DNA of 64,000 nt, from assembly GCA_014843695.1 (NCBI GenBank), contig CM026400.1:43094616-43158615 (forward strand), written 5' to 3'. Below the pieces are notes generated by a model that was given only the letters and a program-made list of their open reading frames with translations, had not been told where the DNA came from and searched no databases. Positions 34,187 through 45,577 of this stretch are shown here, one piece after another. The position numbers were made by a program, and so were the translations under genes. The stretch comes from Archivesica marissinica (lineage: Eukaryota > Mollusca > Bivalvia > Venerida > Vesicomyidae). Position 1 is the stretch's first letter, and every line of letters starts with the position of its first letter.

Positions 34187-35300
34187 GTATGTATATATAG
34201 TTGCTGTCTGTCTGCGTGTCTGTCCGTCCGTTTGATTGTATTTGATCTTAAACACTCTTAAACACATTCTGTCTGTCTGCATGTCTATCCGTCCCACCCC
34301 CGTTTTTACCTAATTTTATATAAGTTGGAACAATAGGACTACACCGTACAGCCTGCTTCCTTGTTATATCTGGCATAACCTATATTGTGCCGGGATCGGT
34401 GGTAGGTGGGATGTTGATCAGATAAAATACAGCTTGAAGTTGTTTCCATCATTTTAGTCGCCCAAATGCATTTATGCGGTGGCGACTTTAAATAAACTTA
34501 TATAGTAGTAGTTTCCATCATTACATATGTGACATATATAGCATGGATCGGAAAGTATGCACATATCCTACCACTGTCTTCTACGACCATACATGAATAT
34601 ATACACATTAATTTATAGAGGATTTTAAATTCCATTTGTCACGGATGTTACATTTCGTAGTAATCGTTTCTTTGGAAAATTACCTTGCGAGCTATAAAAC
34701 TAGTATAGGTTAATATATTTATTGACCGTATTTATAAGTCATTTCATATACAGTTTATCTGACATTTATATCGTATTTTAAATTCCAGTTTGCACACGAG
34801 ATTTATATTTCGTAACGTTCATTTCAATTGGCAATTTCATTACGAGCTTTAATCCGAGTATAAAATAATATTTAAATTGTAACTTTTGTGATTTTCATTA
34901 AATACAATTAATATTCGATATAGAATACAAAATAAGTCATTTCACCAGCTTACTATTCTTCTATGTACGATTTTAAATTCCATTTCTCACACGAGATTTA
35001 CATTTCGTAGTGGTAGTTTCATTGAGAAATTACAATATGAGCTATACATCTTGTATATGTTAATATATTTAATTGCAACCTTTGTGATTTTCATTAAATA
35101 CAATTAATATGCGATATATAATACAATATAAGTCATTTCATGCTATTATTTTGCATTTATATACGATTTAAAATTCCATTTCCCACACGCCAATTACATT
35201 TCGTCCATTTCGCACACAATATTACATTTCGTATTTCAGGCAAACCCGTAATAATCGTTCATTTTCCTGTCTTGTTGGTATTTAATTAGGAACCAGTGTA
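34187..35300. other. AT-rich sequence upstream of PIN1
   Basis: Repeated words such as TTTTAAATTCCATTT and ACATTTCGTA recur at intervals of about 170-200 bp (34625, 34780, 34975, 35170), suggesting a degraded tandem duplication. No exon was identified. Confidence 0.5.
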
Positions 35301-35349
35301 ATGGATGATTTGCCGGCCGGTTGGGAAAAACATACGAGTCGATCATCCG
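35301..35349 (+). CDS. PIN1: PIN1-type peptidyl-prolyl isomerase, exon 1 (start of WW domain)
   Basis: Start ATG at 35301 and donor GTAAGG at 35350, phase 1 out. The exon encodes MDDLPAGWEKHTSRSS. With exons 37304-37498 and 38562-38782 it gives a 154-residue protein, slightly shorter than the roughly 163 residues of vertebrate PIN1. Known role: a parvulin isomerase that uses its WW domain to bind phospho-Ser/Thr-Pro sites and its catalytic domain to switch the proline bond, acting in cell-cycle and signalling control, mostly in the nucleus. The start is chosen because the WW domain begins a few residues after it, as in the family. I see no TATA box or other clear promoter element. The gene runs towards the right-arm receptor copy (convergent). 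Confidence 0.93.
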
Positions 35350-35925
35350 GTAAGGCATGGTAATTTTAGGAAATTACATTGAAGCAACCCGTTTTGATAT
35401 ACCTATACATTAATTACCTATGTCAACGTCATATATGAATCGTTAATCAATCACTCTTCATTCGGTGGAAATCCCAAAATAAACATTTGGCTGGGAACCA
35501 ACTATCGATAAAAGTAAAAGCGCGAGTTGTTTATTTGCAGTTTTTCTCTTTTCGTTTGTCAGTTGCAGTTGAGGTATGTGTATAGGTGGAGGAACTAGTT
35601 CAACGAACATGATGATAATCAAACTTAATCATGTTACTTTGTCCTTTTTCATTCTCATTTATCATATAATTTCTCGGCATGTTTTTTTCGCACAACACAT
35701 TGTCCTGCAAGGCTGCATATATCGTGGTCAGACACCGCTATTGAAATATCCATATTTATGTTTCATTAAAATTACACCCATTGTGTGTACCTATACATGT
35801 TTTCCTGGTCCGGCTAACCTGAACTAAACAATGTGCAGATGTGTGTGTTCCTATTTCAAATATTTAGACTTCAAAAAAATGTAACATTTTAATATCAAGG
35901 CATTTTTCATTCAGTCTATCAAGTT

Positions 35926-36005
35926 TATTAGGGTCGTTGGGGGGGATCAAACCTGCAATCCTTGGATTACCAGTCCAACGTGGTGACCACTGAACTACAG
36001 ATCCG
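35926..36005 (-). mobile_element. SINE-B head fragment
   Basis: GGATTACCAGTCCAACGTGG and GAACTACAGATCCGCC are the complement of the SINE-B head. It lies in PIN1 intron 1. Confidence 0.75.
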
Positions 36006-36039
36006 CCAATTGGAACATAGTGACTGTCCGCCAGCCAGG

Positions 36040-36470
36040 ATTTGTATTCCAAGTGAGGCCTGCGACATGTATGAAGTGTCGCCAAAATTAAGGAGACGTC
36101 ATTGCGTCATATCTTTTGTATTCCAAGTGAGGCCTGCGACATGTATGAAGTGTCTCCAAAATTAAGGGGACGTCATTGCGTCATATCTTTTGTATTCCAA
36201 GTGAGGCCTGGGATATGTATGAAGTGTCGCCAAAATTAAGGGGACGTCATGCCTTTTGTATTCCAAGTGAGGCCTGCGACATGTATGAAGTGTCGCCAAA
36301 ATTAAGGGGACGTCATTGCGTCATATCTTTTGTATTCCAAGTGAGGCCTGCGACATGTATGAAGTGTCTCCAAAATTAAGGGGACGTCATTGCGTCTAAT
36401 CTTTTGTATTCCAAATGAGGCCTGCGACATGTATGAAGTGTCGCCAAAATTAAGGGGACGTCATATTCAA
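36040..36470. repeat. 74-bp tandem repeat, six units, in PIN1 intron 1
   Basis: Units of TTTGTATTCCAAGTGAGGCC, TGCGACATGTATGAAGTGTC and CCAAAATTAAGGGGACGTCA. One unit is 8 bp shorter. Confidence 0.92.
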
Positions 36471-37303
36471 TATTACGGAGGTTCTGAAAGTGATTCTATA
36501 TTCTGCAACAATCTTAGGGGGAACTTTTAAAGTGGATTTTCTTGTCAAATTAAGAAAGTGTTTTAGTACTGTTTAATATTTTTATAATTCTTTTCCAGGG
36601 TATGAAGTTGAATGTAGGTGCTCCATGACACTGACAAAACCAGTCTCAGGAGAGCCTACCATGCTACACAAAACATTTCATTAATAACTTGGTTTATTGA
36701 AAGTAAAAAGTCTATAATAAAAATGTTGTTTGTTGTATGTTCACTTATAGTAACACCATCCGTTACCTCGATAATTGGGTAGCCTCTCTTGAATAGTGTA
36801 AGCAAAGCATGGCCGTCTAGCGAAGCTTATCATTTTTTTTCCTTTAAGTTTATTTATAGTCGCTACCTGTTGCCCATTTGAGTGATGGGCAGTTTACCTA
36901 ACAACACCTTTCCTGGGTAGGCTAGCTTGTCTGTTGTCATATGGAAAATAATCAATGTTAATAGATAAATACATGTAGGGTTAAGCTACACATATGACAG
37001 TTAAATACGACATTTGGTTTAAACAGTATGTATTCCAATAAATTTACATGTATAACACAAAAAAATGTTACAAATTACATAAATTGTGAATGGGTTGAAT
37101 TGGAATACGACATTTAAATAGGAGGAGTGCATTACAATGGCTAGTGTATCTTACTGGACAATTTTATTATGGACAAGTGGGGCCCACAGGGTTATGTCAT
37201 GGTCCTTTAGAATGAGCCCTGCATCCCTATCGGAGAAAGTGTTAAAATATTTGGGTTAGAACATCAATTCCATTTATTCTCAATTTCACATGAAACATTT
37301 CAG

Positions 37304-37498
37304 GACGTGACTACTATTTGAATATCCACACAAAGGAAAGCCAGTGGGAAGCTCCGACTACAGCAGCTGAACCTCACAGTATGTCCAAAGTACAGTGTTC
37401 TCACCTTCTAGTTAAACATTGCCAGTCTCGACGACCGGCGTCATGGCGATCAGACAACATAACGCGATCCAAGGACGAGGCTCTACAGGAATTGATGG
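37304..37498 (+). CDS. PIN1: PIN1-type isomerase, exon 2 (rest of WW domain, linker, start of catalytic domain)
   Basis: The acceptor CATTTCAG ends at 37303 and the donor GTGAGG begins at 37499; phase is 1 in and 1 out. The WW domain is completed by [15 protein letters not shown], with the aromatic Tyr and second Trp in place. After a short linker comes [19 protein letters not shown], which holds the catalytic-domain His and the Lys and Arg-Arg phosphate-binding residues. The linker is shorter and less Ser/Gly-rich than in vertebrate PIN1, which explains the smaller protein. Confidence 0.95.
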
Positions 37499-37587
37499 GT
37501 GAGGATTTTAAGAACACTCGACAATATTCGTTTTCTACCATAAGTCCATTCCTACTTTACTGTGCATGCTAGCGGTGAAAATAACAG

Positions 37588-37816
37588 TTAACCCATTTCA
37601 TTCTGGATATATATATTTGCAAAGAACATAGAGCCAGATCAACCGCCACGGAACGTTCCGTCTGATCAGGCTCTGCTTTTTTTGCTATTCAGATGATCTT
37701 GCTGAGACACTTGGCTATGCAGCAAACAACATAGATACTGATCAGCACGCAGTGGCTGATCTGGATCTATGTTGTTTACAAAAGCCTTTAAATATATCCA
37801 GAATGAAATGGGTTAA
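37588..37816. mobile_element. TTAA-flanked MITE (TTAACCCATTTCATTCTGGATA family)
   Basis: Perfect or near-perfect inverted ends TTAACCCATTTCATTCTGG and CCAGAATGAAATGGGTTAA. Inside are GATCAGGCTCTGCTTTTTTTG and CTGATCTGGATCTATGTTGT, related to the 66-bp array at 23060-24200. A second copy is at 41643-41882. It lies in PIN1 intron 2. Confidence 0.85.
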
Positions 37817-37999
37817 ATATATATTACCATTTGATAATTTCAATCACTCGATTACATTACAAATACTTTTAGTTGTAATAAATTTACACAAAAATTGTAA
37901 TCGATTACGTGTAATCAAGATTACCCGAGGTCTGCTTTACAGGCAGGTTTGACTATCACTAATACTCCTGAACAAGTACATCTATAAAAGTAAAGTGTT

Positions 38000-38512
38000 T
38001 GTTTATTATAGTGTCGGCGAAATTTAAAGGGCCAGCCATTTCTGAACATCTTTTTTATACAGACGGATCTGTAGTCCAGTGGTAACATGCTGGACTGGTA
38101 ATCCAGGGATCGCATGTTCGATCGGCATCCCCCGTCTGACCCTAATAAAATTAACAGTCTTTCAGATGGGGCGTTAAACCGAGGTCTCGTGTCGGTGCTT
38201 TACACCGTGCACGTAAAAGAACCAGAGGAGACTCTGGAATGGGTCTCTGTCTGTATCATTGCACTATCCTCCAAAATCTAAAATGACTAATCTCTTCAGG
38301 AGGGCAACCTGTAGCGACGATAAACAGTAAAAAAAATTCACCTTTTTTTTATGAACATCAGTACTTCCCGAATCCTATGCTTGTAAGCCAGACTGGTAGA
38401 CAATGGGTAACCATTATTTAACTAGCTGGCTGCTCACCAACCAGCCATGTCAGAACGAACCCCTGACTAGATTCGAACCTTCGACCTCCCGCTCCTTAAC
38501 CACTAGGCCACG
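38000..38512 (-). mobile_element. SINE-C copy split by a SINE-B
   Basis: The tail complement (TTTAAAGGGCCAGCCATTTC) is at 38025 and the remaining body and head complement (CAGTACTTCCCGAATCCTAT, GATTCGAACCTTCGACCTCC) at 38345-38512. Between them lies the SINE-B at 38060-38330. Confidence 0.82.
38060..38330 (+). mobile_element. SINE-B copy nested in SINE-C
   Basis: Full head CAGACGGATCTGTAGTCCAG through body to GTAGCGACGATAAACAG. It lies in PIN1 intron 2, just before exon 3. Confidence 0.85.
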
Positions 38513-38561
38513 GTTTATATGTAGACGTAAAATCTGAATATTGCTTTTTCGTGTTTTGCAG

Positions 38562-38782
38562 CTTATAATGAGCAGATAGTGACCGGACAGAGTACGTTCG
38601 AGGAACTTGCGTCCCAGTACAGCGACTGTAGCTCGGCAAAGAAAGGTGGCGATCTCGGACCATTTGGCCGCGGGCAGATGCAAAAGCCGTTCGAAGATGC
38701 AGGATTTGCGTTAAAAGTGGGAGAAATGAGCGGAGCTGTCTGGACGGATTCCGGTGTTCATATCATAAAGAGGACGGCATAG
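38562..38782 (+). CDS. PIN1: PIN1-type isomerase, exon 3 (catalytic domain and stop)
   Basis: The acceptor TTTTGCAG ends at 38561, phase is 1, and the stop TAG is at 38780-38782. It encodes [20 protein letters not shown], then [20 protein letters not shown] and [12 protein letters not shown]. The nucleophilic Cys (SDCSSA), the Ser and second His of the active site (DSGVHII) and the MQKPFE strand are all present, so the enzyme should be active. A possible polyadenylation signal AATAAA lies near 39525, but I could not confirm it is used. Confidence 0.95.
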
Positions 38783-38873
38783 TGACATCATAATTATGAA
38801 CTCCCTGGATTATAGAGTCAATGAGTCTTCTGATCTGATGCATTGTTAGTATTGTGATTACACAGCTTAGTTT

Positions 38874-39030
38874 ATACACATTTATTTTAGCTCGATTGCG
38901 AAACAAGTTCTTACAACTTGTATTAATCACTCTCGAGACCTCATTCGTGATGGAATCCATCGTCACGAGGCAACGTGAATTTAAATGCCGCACCTAAGGC
39001 CACATAACAGCTCCAGCGGCACTCGAAATA
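38874..39030 (-). mobile_element. SINE-A copy, degraded
   Basis: TATACACATTTATTTTAGCT, then GCGAAACAAGTTCTTACAAC and a body with deletions. It lies about 90 bp after the PIN1 stop, so it may form part of the 3' UTR. Confidence 0.8.
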
Positions 39031-39764
39031 CAGACGCTTTCATAGTATCTTTGACCTAGGATATAATCCGTTGAAACTAAGAAACCTCATTTACAGAATG
39101 AACACAGTTTCCACAGATTGAATCATTTTTTTTTTATCATTCAAGTCGTAAGTGATAATTCTGTCCAGATTTTTGTGATGGGGGGTGTAGAAGGGGCAGT
39201 TCCTTATTTCATCACGAGCATTTTCTTTCATTATCTTGCATGTCTTCTGAGAATAGTAAACACTTTTTTTGTTACTATGTGTTTCTGAATGTCATCATCC
39301 ATAGTGATTGCGTCACTCCGCAATGTCGTTAAAAAGCCCTGCAAGTCAGGGTAGGCGTTTCTCAAAATTAAAATTTTCCATATTTACAACCAGTTCTTAA
39401 AAACAGACCTATAAGAGTCCATGTGTGTTTAGTGGACATAGCGATTTTGAAAAGGCCTGCACATATTTTTTTTATATAAATGTGATGCGAAACCAATATG
39501 TTTAGTTAGTTAAATGGGACATAAAAATAAAGTAATGTACTTTTGTATTTGGTAAAATATTTCAACTTTCTACACGATATTTCTTATTACAAGTGTGTGG
39601 AATTTTTAAATCATCAAGGAACCGAAATTAATCAATAAAGAAAATAATCAATAAATGTAGTATTTCTTCGTTTATTATTAGTAGTTTACACAACATATTT
39701 ATTTACACAAGCTGGGAACTTGTATATACCGTTTAACACGTGTATCTGTGTCGTCGATGATCCG
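39031..39764. other. Downstream of PIN1, no gene seen
   Basis: AT-rich sequence; a possible polyadenylation signal AATAAA near 39525 would give a long 3' UTR. Confidence 0.45.
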
Positions 39765-39958
39765 TGCTTTTATTTATTTTACAACGATTGCGAAGCAAGT
39801 TTTTAACAACATATATTAATCACTCTCGTTGGCGCGGATGAAAGCGTATATGTGGTCTTTAGTGTGGGAGGAAATCGGAGAAAACCTACCATGTCCGAGG
39901 ACTGAACCCGATTTGCATTGGTGAGAAACAATCGTGCTAACCACTGCGCTAATCTGAC
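39765..39958 (-). mobile_element. SINE-E copy
   Basis: TTTATTTATTTTACAACGAT, then GCGAAGCAAGTTTTTAACAA and GATGAAAGCGTATATGTGG, followed by CACTGCGCTAATCTGACCGT. Confidence 0.72.
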
Positions 39959-40079
39959 CGTGCACACGAAAAGCATATCATAGATTTACCGTTGATTTGT
40001 TTGTGTCAAATGATGTTTCTGGATATATTTCTGCCACATTCAGTCTGTACAGAGAAAGAGCAGAAAAGTTGAGTGTCCT

Positions 40080-40160
40080 GATGTTGGGCTTGAACCCACA
40101 AACTCCAAAACACTAGTCAGACAGTAATACGAACTGAGCTAGCCAGGCCGATGTTCTACC
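40080..40160 (-). mobile_element. tRNA-derived head fragment
   Basis: On the minus strand GCCTGGCTAGCTCAGTTCGT (box A) and GTGGGTTCAAGCCCAAC (box B) have tRNA promoter spacing. The arms do not form a convincing cloverleaf, so I call it SINE-like and not a tRNA gene. Confidence 0.5.
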
Positions 40161-40207
40161 AACACCAAAATGCACTACATGGGTGCCCGAAGGCGATACA
40201 ATGCTTA

Positions 40208-40226
40208 GGGGGGGGGGGGGGGGGGG
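40208..40226. repeat. Poly-G tract, 19 G
   Basis: An uninterrupted run of G; its length in an assembly is uncertain. Confidence 0.85.
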
Positions 40227-40436
40227 CAGTCTTCCATCACTATTATTTAAGGCCAGAACGTCGGTCGATGATACCTTTGGGCAAATGGACAGCGTAATGA
40301 AAATATTACATAAAACAATGTCTCCACTGATTGCAACAGAATGATGACAAAGATCACTTTAAGCTCAACATATTTATAATATAATTAAATAGAACGATAA
40401 ACAACATATTATAATATATATATAGATAATTAAATA

Positions 40437-40622
40437 TATATACGAATTCCATCGGACCGAACAAAATACTTCGATATAGCCGAAGTTTGACTTGACGAAA
40501 TTTGATATAAATGGAGCCAGTTATATGTAAAATGATAAGTGTCTGAAACGGGACTTTGATCCGACTTCGAGATAACCGGAGAATTGGACATAACCGACTG
40601 ACATAGCGGATGTAGACTGTAT
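40437..40622. mobile_element. CAGTCTACATCCG-family MITE copy, one end lost
   Basis: CGAATTCCATCGGACCGAAC, ACTTCGATATAGCCGAAG and the right end AGCGGATGTAGACTG followed by TA. Confidence 0.75.
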
Positions 40623-40630
40623 ATAGGATC

Positions 40631-41121
40631 CAGGGTTCCCACAGACTGTTGAGACTGAAATTCAAGGACTTTTCAAGGACATTTCATCGTTTTTCAAGGA
40701 CTCGTTAAATTCGGGATTGTGCTTCAGACATATGGAAATGGTGTAAGATTATTGTTTTATATTTCTCCACTAAATAACATACTGAATTACCAAATGTACT
40801 GTTGTTGTTTCCGGTTTGCCTTAATAGCACAAAGAGGTGAAAACACCGCAAAGTGCAGCCGCTATCTTTTGAGGCCACACCTAATAATTAACTCGGGACG
40901 GACGCATTTTTTGCCCATCACCCGGCCGAAATTGGTAAATTTTATTAATAATAAAATATTTTAGCAACAATTCAAAACTTGCATGCGATTCAAGCACACG
41001 CTATGGTAATTTAAGGAGTTTTTCCCAGGATTTAAGGACAAAAACCACCAATACCAAATTCAAGGAGTTTTCAAGGACCTAACACAAATTCAAGGAGTTT
41101 TCAAGGTCTGTGGGAACCCTG
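40631..41121. mobile_element. TIR element with CAGGGTTCCCACAGAC ends (hAT-like)
   Basis: Inverted ends CAGGGTTCCCACAGAC and GTCTGTGGGAACCCTG. Repeated CAAGGACTTTTCAAGGAC and CAAGGAGTTTTCAAGG motifs flank the interior. CAGGG..CCCTG ends fit hAT elements, but I see no clear 8-bp target duplication. Confidence 0.72.
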
Positions 41122-41241
41122 GGATGTAGCGGATGTAGACTGTATATAGGATCCAGGGTTCCTTGTAACCCTGGGATCTTACACGATGGTGATTTTATAC
41201 CAATCATATTTTATGAAACAAGTTTAGGAATTTTGCTTTTA

Positions 41242-41482
41242 TTAACCCATTCAACACCAAGTAACAGACATGGACTGGTCCATGATATTCATAAACCAAT
41301 AAATGAATCAGAAAATCACATTTGGACAAGTTCATTTATCAAAATGGGTAATTATGTCTAAAAATAGTCATATCACTGGCAAAAAGTGCAGATCCTGATG
41401 AGACGGCTCGTCATGAGCCGGCTCATCTGGATCTACACTTTTTGTAAGCCTATTTAGAGGTCTGTGGTGTTGAAAGGGTTAA
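41242..41482. mobile_element. TTAA-flanked MITE (TTAACCCATTCAACACC family)
   Basis: Ends TTAACCCATTCAACACC and GGTGTTGAAAGGGTTAA. The interior has GCAGATCCTGATGAGACGGC and CATGAGCCGGCTCATCTGG, a near palindrome. Confidence 0.87.
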
Positions 41483-41544
41483 ACGAGTTGAATAAAACAT
41501 GCAATCATCACGAGTGTAAGATCCTTCCCGTTATAATAAATAAC

Positions 41545-41630
41545 GTTACTTTCATTTTGGCGCCAACTGTCGGCGCTACTTTCATTTTGGCGCCAACTGT
41601 CGGCGCTACTTTCATTTTGGCGCCAATATA
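41545..41630. repeat. 30-bp tandem repeat, three units
   Basis: Units of TACTTTCATTTTGGCGCC then AACTGTCGGCGC. Confidence 0.85.
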
Positions 41631-41642
41631 TATATTTAAGTG

Positions 41643-41882
41643 TTAACCCATTTGATTCTGGATACCGTTCAAACAGTATTTGCAAAGAACATAGAGCCAG
41701 ATCGGCCGCCATTAAATGTGCCGTCTGATCAGGCTGTATGCTGTTTGCTTTTCAGATGATCTTGCTAAGACACTAGGCTAGGTAGCAAACAACATAGATC
41801 CTGATCAGCGTCACGCTGCGGCTGATCTGGATCTATGTTGTTTGCAAAAGCCTTTAAATGTATCCAGAATGAAATGGGTTAA
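41643..41882. mobile_element. TTAA-flanked MITE, second copy of the 37588 family
   Basis: TTAACCCATTTGATTCTGGATA and TATCCAGAATGAAATGGGTTAA; same interior words as 37588-37816. Confidence 0.85.
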
Positions 41883-42138
41883 ACGGCATTATAATACTTA
41901 TTTTAAATCGTAGTGTGTCTTGCCCTTAAAGTTATGTACCAATAGAAATATGCATATTTCAGCCATTCAGAATCCTTCCAGGTGTTATTACATGTGTGTA
42001 CATGTAAGAAAATATGTGATGACTGTATTACACTGAATACAAGCAAAGTTATGTGATAAAGTATTTGAAGGATTATTGCACAAGAAACAAACAAGAATTA
42101 TAGATGTAAAATGAATAATATCGGATGAAATAAATTAA

Positions 42139-42475
42139 CCATCTTTCAGATGGGACGTTAAACCGAGGTCTCGTGTCGGTGCTTTACACCGTGCACGTGA
42201 AATATCCAGGAGACTGGAATGGGTCTCTGTCTGTATCATTGCACTATCCTCCAAAAATCTAAAATGACTAATCTCTTTAGGAGGCGTCGCTCATATTGGC
42301 AACCGGTAGCGACGATAAATAAACGTAAAACACACACAGACCATTACTGTATTGAGTTTCTGGTAATATCAAGGTTTTGCCAGAAGTAAAAAATCTAAAA
42401 TGACTAATCTCTTTAGGAGGCGTCGCTCATATTGGCAACCGGTAGCGACGATAAATAAACGGAAAACATCATAGC
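42139..42475 (+). mobile_element. Two SINE-B pieces (headless copy plus a tail duplicate)
   Basis: 42139-42340 runs from body to tail; 42386-42475 repeats the tail (ATCTAAAATGACTAATCTCT and CGACGATAAATAAACG) after 45 bp of other sequence. Confidence 0.8.
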
Positions 42476-42589
42476 AGACTAGAGGGCATGACACTTCCAC
42501 GCTGTGATACAGATCCGGATCATAGCCATCTTATTAATGCCTACTACACCCATTTGTAATATACCAGTAATTATATATACATGTTGATA

Positions 42590-42917
42590 TACACCTCTTG
42601 ACGCCATTACCAATACGACATACATTGACTATGTAGTAGCCAAACCAATGTTCATAATTAAGGCCAGAGTCCCAGTAATATCTATGGAGGTGGGATAGAT
42701 ATGGCGACTACTTATCCACTGCATGATAGCTAAATGGCTGTCATTTGTATGGAGATATAATAGTATATTAACCTAAATCTCTATGAAGTCCTAGTAATAC
42801 CTATGGAGGTGGGATAGATATGGCGACTTTTTATCCACTGCATGATAGCTAAATGGCTGTCGTTTGTATGGAGATATAATGGTATATTAACCTAAATCTC
42901 TATGAAGGAAAGGGATA
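42590..42917. mobile_element. TAACCCTTT-family element with two 118-bp units
   Basis: Contains ATTACCAATACGACATACAT and GTAGTAGCCAAACCAATGTTC, then two tandem copies of the 118-bp segment, ending CTATGAAGGAAAGGGATAA. It is an intermediate between the one-unit elements and the five-unit array at 11031-11620. Confidence 0.8.
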
Positions 42918-43267
42918 AAATCATAATTAACGAGTTATGATTTCACTCATAAGATAGTAAAATCCTCTGGATTTGTGACCGATGGGACTAAATAGTCGTT
43001 GATATACATGTGTTGTACGTTTGAATGTATTTGGGTGGTGGGTTTTCCAAAATGCATATATAAATAGCTCAATATCCGGAAACCCGGAGTTCGAGCCCCA
43101 GCTGTAGCCGTTATAACAAGTATATGAATTTAGATCTAATATATCTTAACATATATCTACAATCTCACGGACTGGCTTCTGAAGTTCCTAACGCAGTTTG
43201 CACGGAACAAAATGAGCCTCCCACGACAAAACCAACATTGTGCTGAACCAAAGAAGTAGTGGTGATT

Positions 43268-43556
43268 GATGGATCTGTAGTCCAGTGGTAACACGCTGGA
43301 CTGGTAATCCAGGGATCGCAGGTACGATCCCCTGTCTAACCGTAATAAAATGAACAGTCTTTCAGATGGGACTGTAAACCAAGGTCTCGTGTCGGTGCTT
43401 TACACCATGCACGTAAAAGAACCAGAGGAGACTCTAGAATGGGTCTCTGTCTGTATCATGCACTATCCTCCAAAAATCTAAAATGACTAATCTCTTCAGG
43501 AGGCGTTGCTCATATGGGCAACCGGTAGCGACGATAAATAAACGTAAAACATACAC
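43268..43556 (+). mobile_element. SINE-B copy, full length
   Basis: GATGGATCTGTAGTCCAGTG, box B GGTACGATCCCC, complete body and tail. Confidence 0.87.
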
Positions 43557-43650
43557 AGTGGTGATAGAAAGCTAAATCTATTACCATACATTGTGTACTT
43601 GCTTCTACTCTGAAATACCACTGAAGTTTCGGACGACAGATCCATCCTAG

Positions 43651-43866
43651 TTAACCCATTCAAAATCAAGTAACACATGGACTGGTCCATGATATTTTTA
43701 GACCAATAAATTAATAAGAAAATTACGTGTGGACCAGTTCATTTATCAAAATGGGTAATTTTGTCTGATGATAAGTAATATTACTGGCAAAAAGTGCAGA
43801 ACCTGATGAGACGGCTCGTCACTTTTAGTAAGCCTATTTAGAGGTCTGTAGTGTTTAAAGGGTTAA
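43651..43866. mobile_element. TTAA-flanked MITE, TTAACCCATTCAA family
   Basis: TTAACCCATTCAAAATCAAG to GTGTTTAAAGGGTTAA; internal deletion around the palindromic block. Confidence 0.82.
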
Positions 43867-44847
43867 ATTTGCACATTTTGTTGGCTTTGTCTCGAGGCTT
43901 CTCAAATGTTAAAAAACACAATTTTAGTACATTTCAACAACGAAACCGGGTAACAAACGCGGCTACTGTTGATCAGTACCAGTATATATTTCGTTTAAAT
44001 ATTTATTGCAAAACATAAATCACATATAACGTACAACGACATACTAGTGGTGGAACCTATGCTCGGCATATTTGTCCATTTACATCCGTATTTAAAATAT
44101 TTATATAGTTCTAGGCTAATTTCGCTGACAGAGCTGAAGCATGGTTCAATAGCATTCCATTTGAGTGTATCGGTAGCAACGGTCCCGTGACTGGTCCATC
44201 AGACGAATATAAACAAGCAAATCATTGGCAGAATATTTCCACCGAAACTGATACTGTGTATGAGCAATTCGGGTAGCTATCCGAAATTTAAAAATCGACA
44301 CCTAACCCGAAAAATAGTTTTTATACCATTTCTGATTAAGTGTTTTTATTCAATGATGTACTATATCAAAATAAGATATTCAACAAGTTATTGTGGATTA
44401 ATAAAAAATAACATAACAAGTCTCGAGTTCCCCATATAAACGGGTGGACCTGACATCGTTGCGATAGCTGTTTTTGAGCAGCAAGGTCACGTGATGAAGC
44501 TAACTGTCGACAATTTATTTGAAAGTTGTTTTCACGATTTAAGAAAATAATAATGTACGGCAAGTGCAATTAACATTTTATACGGGTCATTACATGTTGT
44601 ATTTACGCCGAGCACAGGTTCCATCACTATATATTTACGTGTAATATTTAACAGTTCTATCGAGACTGCATATGGATGCGACGTCTTGACACGGAAAAAT
44701 AATCGGGACAAAAATAGATTCCCAAAGGCGGTGGCAGTTTTTGCGTCTTTGACATAAATCGTATATACTATGCATAATCTGAGGTCAAGAACCCCACGGA
44801 TTGCGTCACCCTACAGCCATGTCAATCTAACAAGGTACATGTATATA
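43867..44847. other. Intergenic, no feature seen
   Basis: AT-rich unique sequence between PIN1 and the right-arm gene, without an exon or repeat family that I recognise. Confidence 0.5.
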
Positions 44848-45023
44848 CAGTCAAACCTGTCTTAAGCAGCCAGCCAAGGGAATCACAGAAAGTGGCTGCT
44901 TAGCACAGGTGGCTGCTTAATAGAGGTGAACTGTATAGTAAAACCGCATGTCGGGAATCTGGAAGCCAGCTGCTTAATACAGGTTGGCTGCTTAATAGGT
45001 GACCATTAACACAGGTTTGACTG
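44848..45023. mobile_element. TA-flanked MITE (CAGTCAAACCTGT family), intact
   Basis: CAGTCAAACCTGTCTTAAGC to CACAGGTTTGACTG, 176 bp, with TA on both sides. Confidence 0.88.
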
Positions 45024-45055
45024 TATATTGGACTTGAATCATTCCAGGTTTAGTC

Positions 45056-45313
45056 CGCCTCCGTGGTCGAGTGGTTAAGGTCGCTGACTTGTATACCGCT
45101 GTAACCTATCATCACTGATGGTCACGGGTTCGAGCCCCGCCCAGACCGTGTCTCATTTATATGAAAAAGTTGGCAGTTTCTTACGGAGGTTGGTGCACCC
45201 AAGTACTGGTTAACCGCTGGAGCCTGCCCAGGAAATGTGTTGTTAGGTAAACTGCCAGCCGGCGATATAGCCCCAAATGGTGCTGATGCAGGCGTAAAAC
45301 CCGAAATATAACA
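45056..45313 (+). mobile_element. SINE-D copy (tRNA-Ser/Leu-like head)
   Basis: Head GCCTCCGTGGTCGAGTGGTT, box B GGGTTCGAGCCCC, body TTGGCAGTTTCTTACGGAGG and end GCGTAAAACCCGAAATATAAC. It lies just beyond the right-arm stop codon. Confidence 0.83.
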
Positions 45314-45438
45314 TAAGACAAATCGCGAAAATATGACCGTATAACTTCACATCACAATAAATATCATGGGTGTTGTTTTTACTAAAACGTGTGACGCTAT
45401 TTATAGATGGCTGTACACCTTGTTGAGAACGTTTTGCC

Positions 45439-45577
45439 TTATGCGTCGGCATCGTAACTTGGGTTTTCCCAGCCTGCAGCACCCGTTGCCCCGCTCTGTA
45501 TTTTTCTCGTGCTTGTTAATGAGGTAGACATGTTGTCCATTTGATAAGCTCCGGAAACGGAGTTTGCCTGGATTTGC
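45439..45577 (-). CDS. Right-arm receptor exon: complete cytoplasmic tail with stop
   Basis: The acceptor lies just right of 45577 and the stop TAA occupies 45441-45439. The tail ends GWENPSYDADA-stop, so the NPSY endocytosis-type motif lies four residues from the C terminus. The shared part is the same as 32012-32134. This exon shows what is missing in the left-arm gap. Confidence 0.87.
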
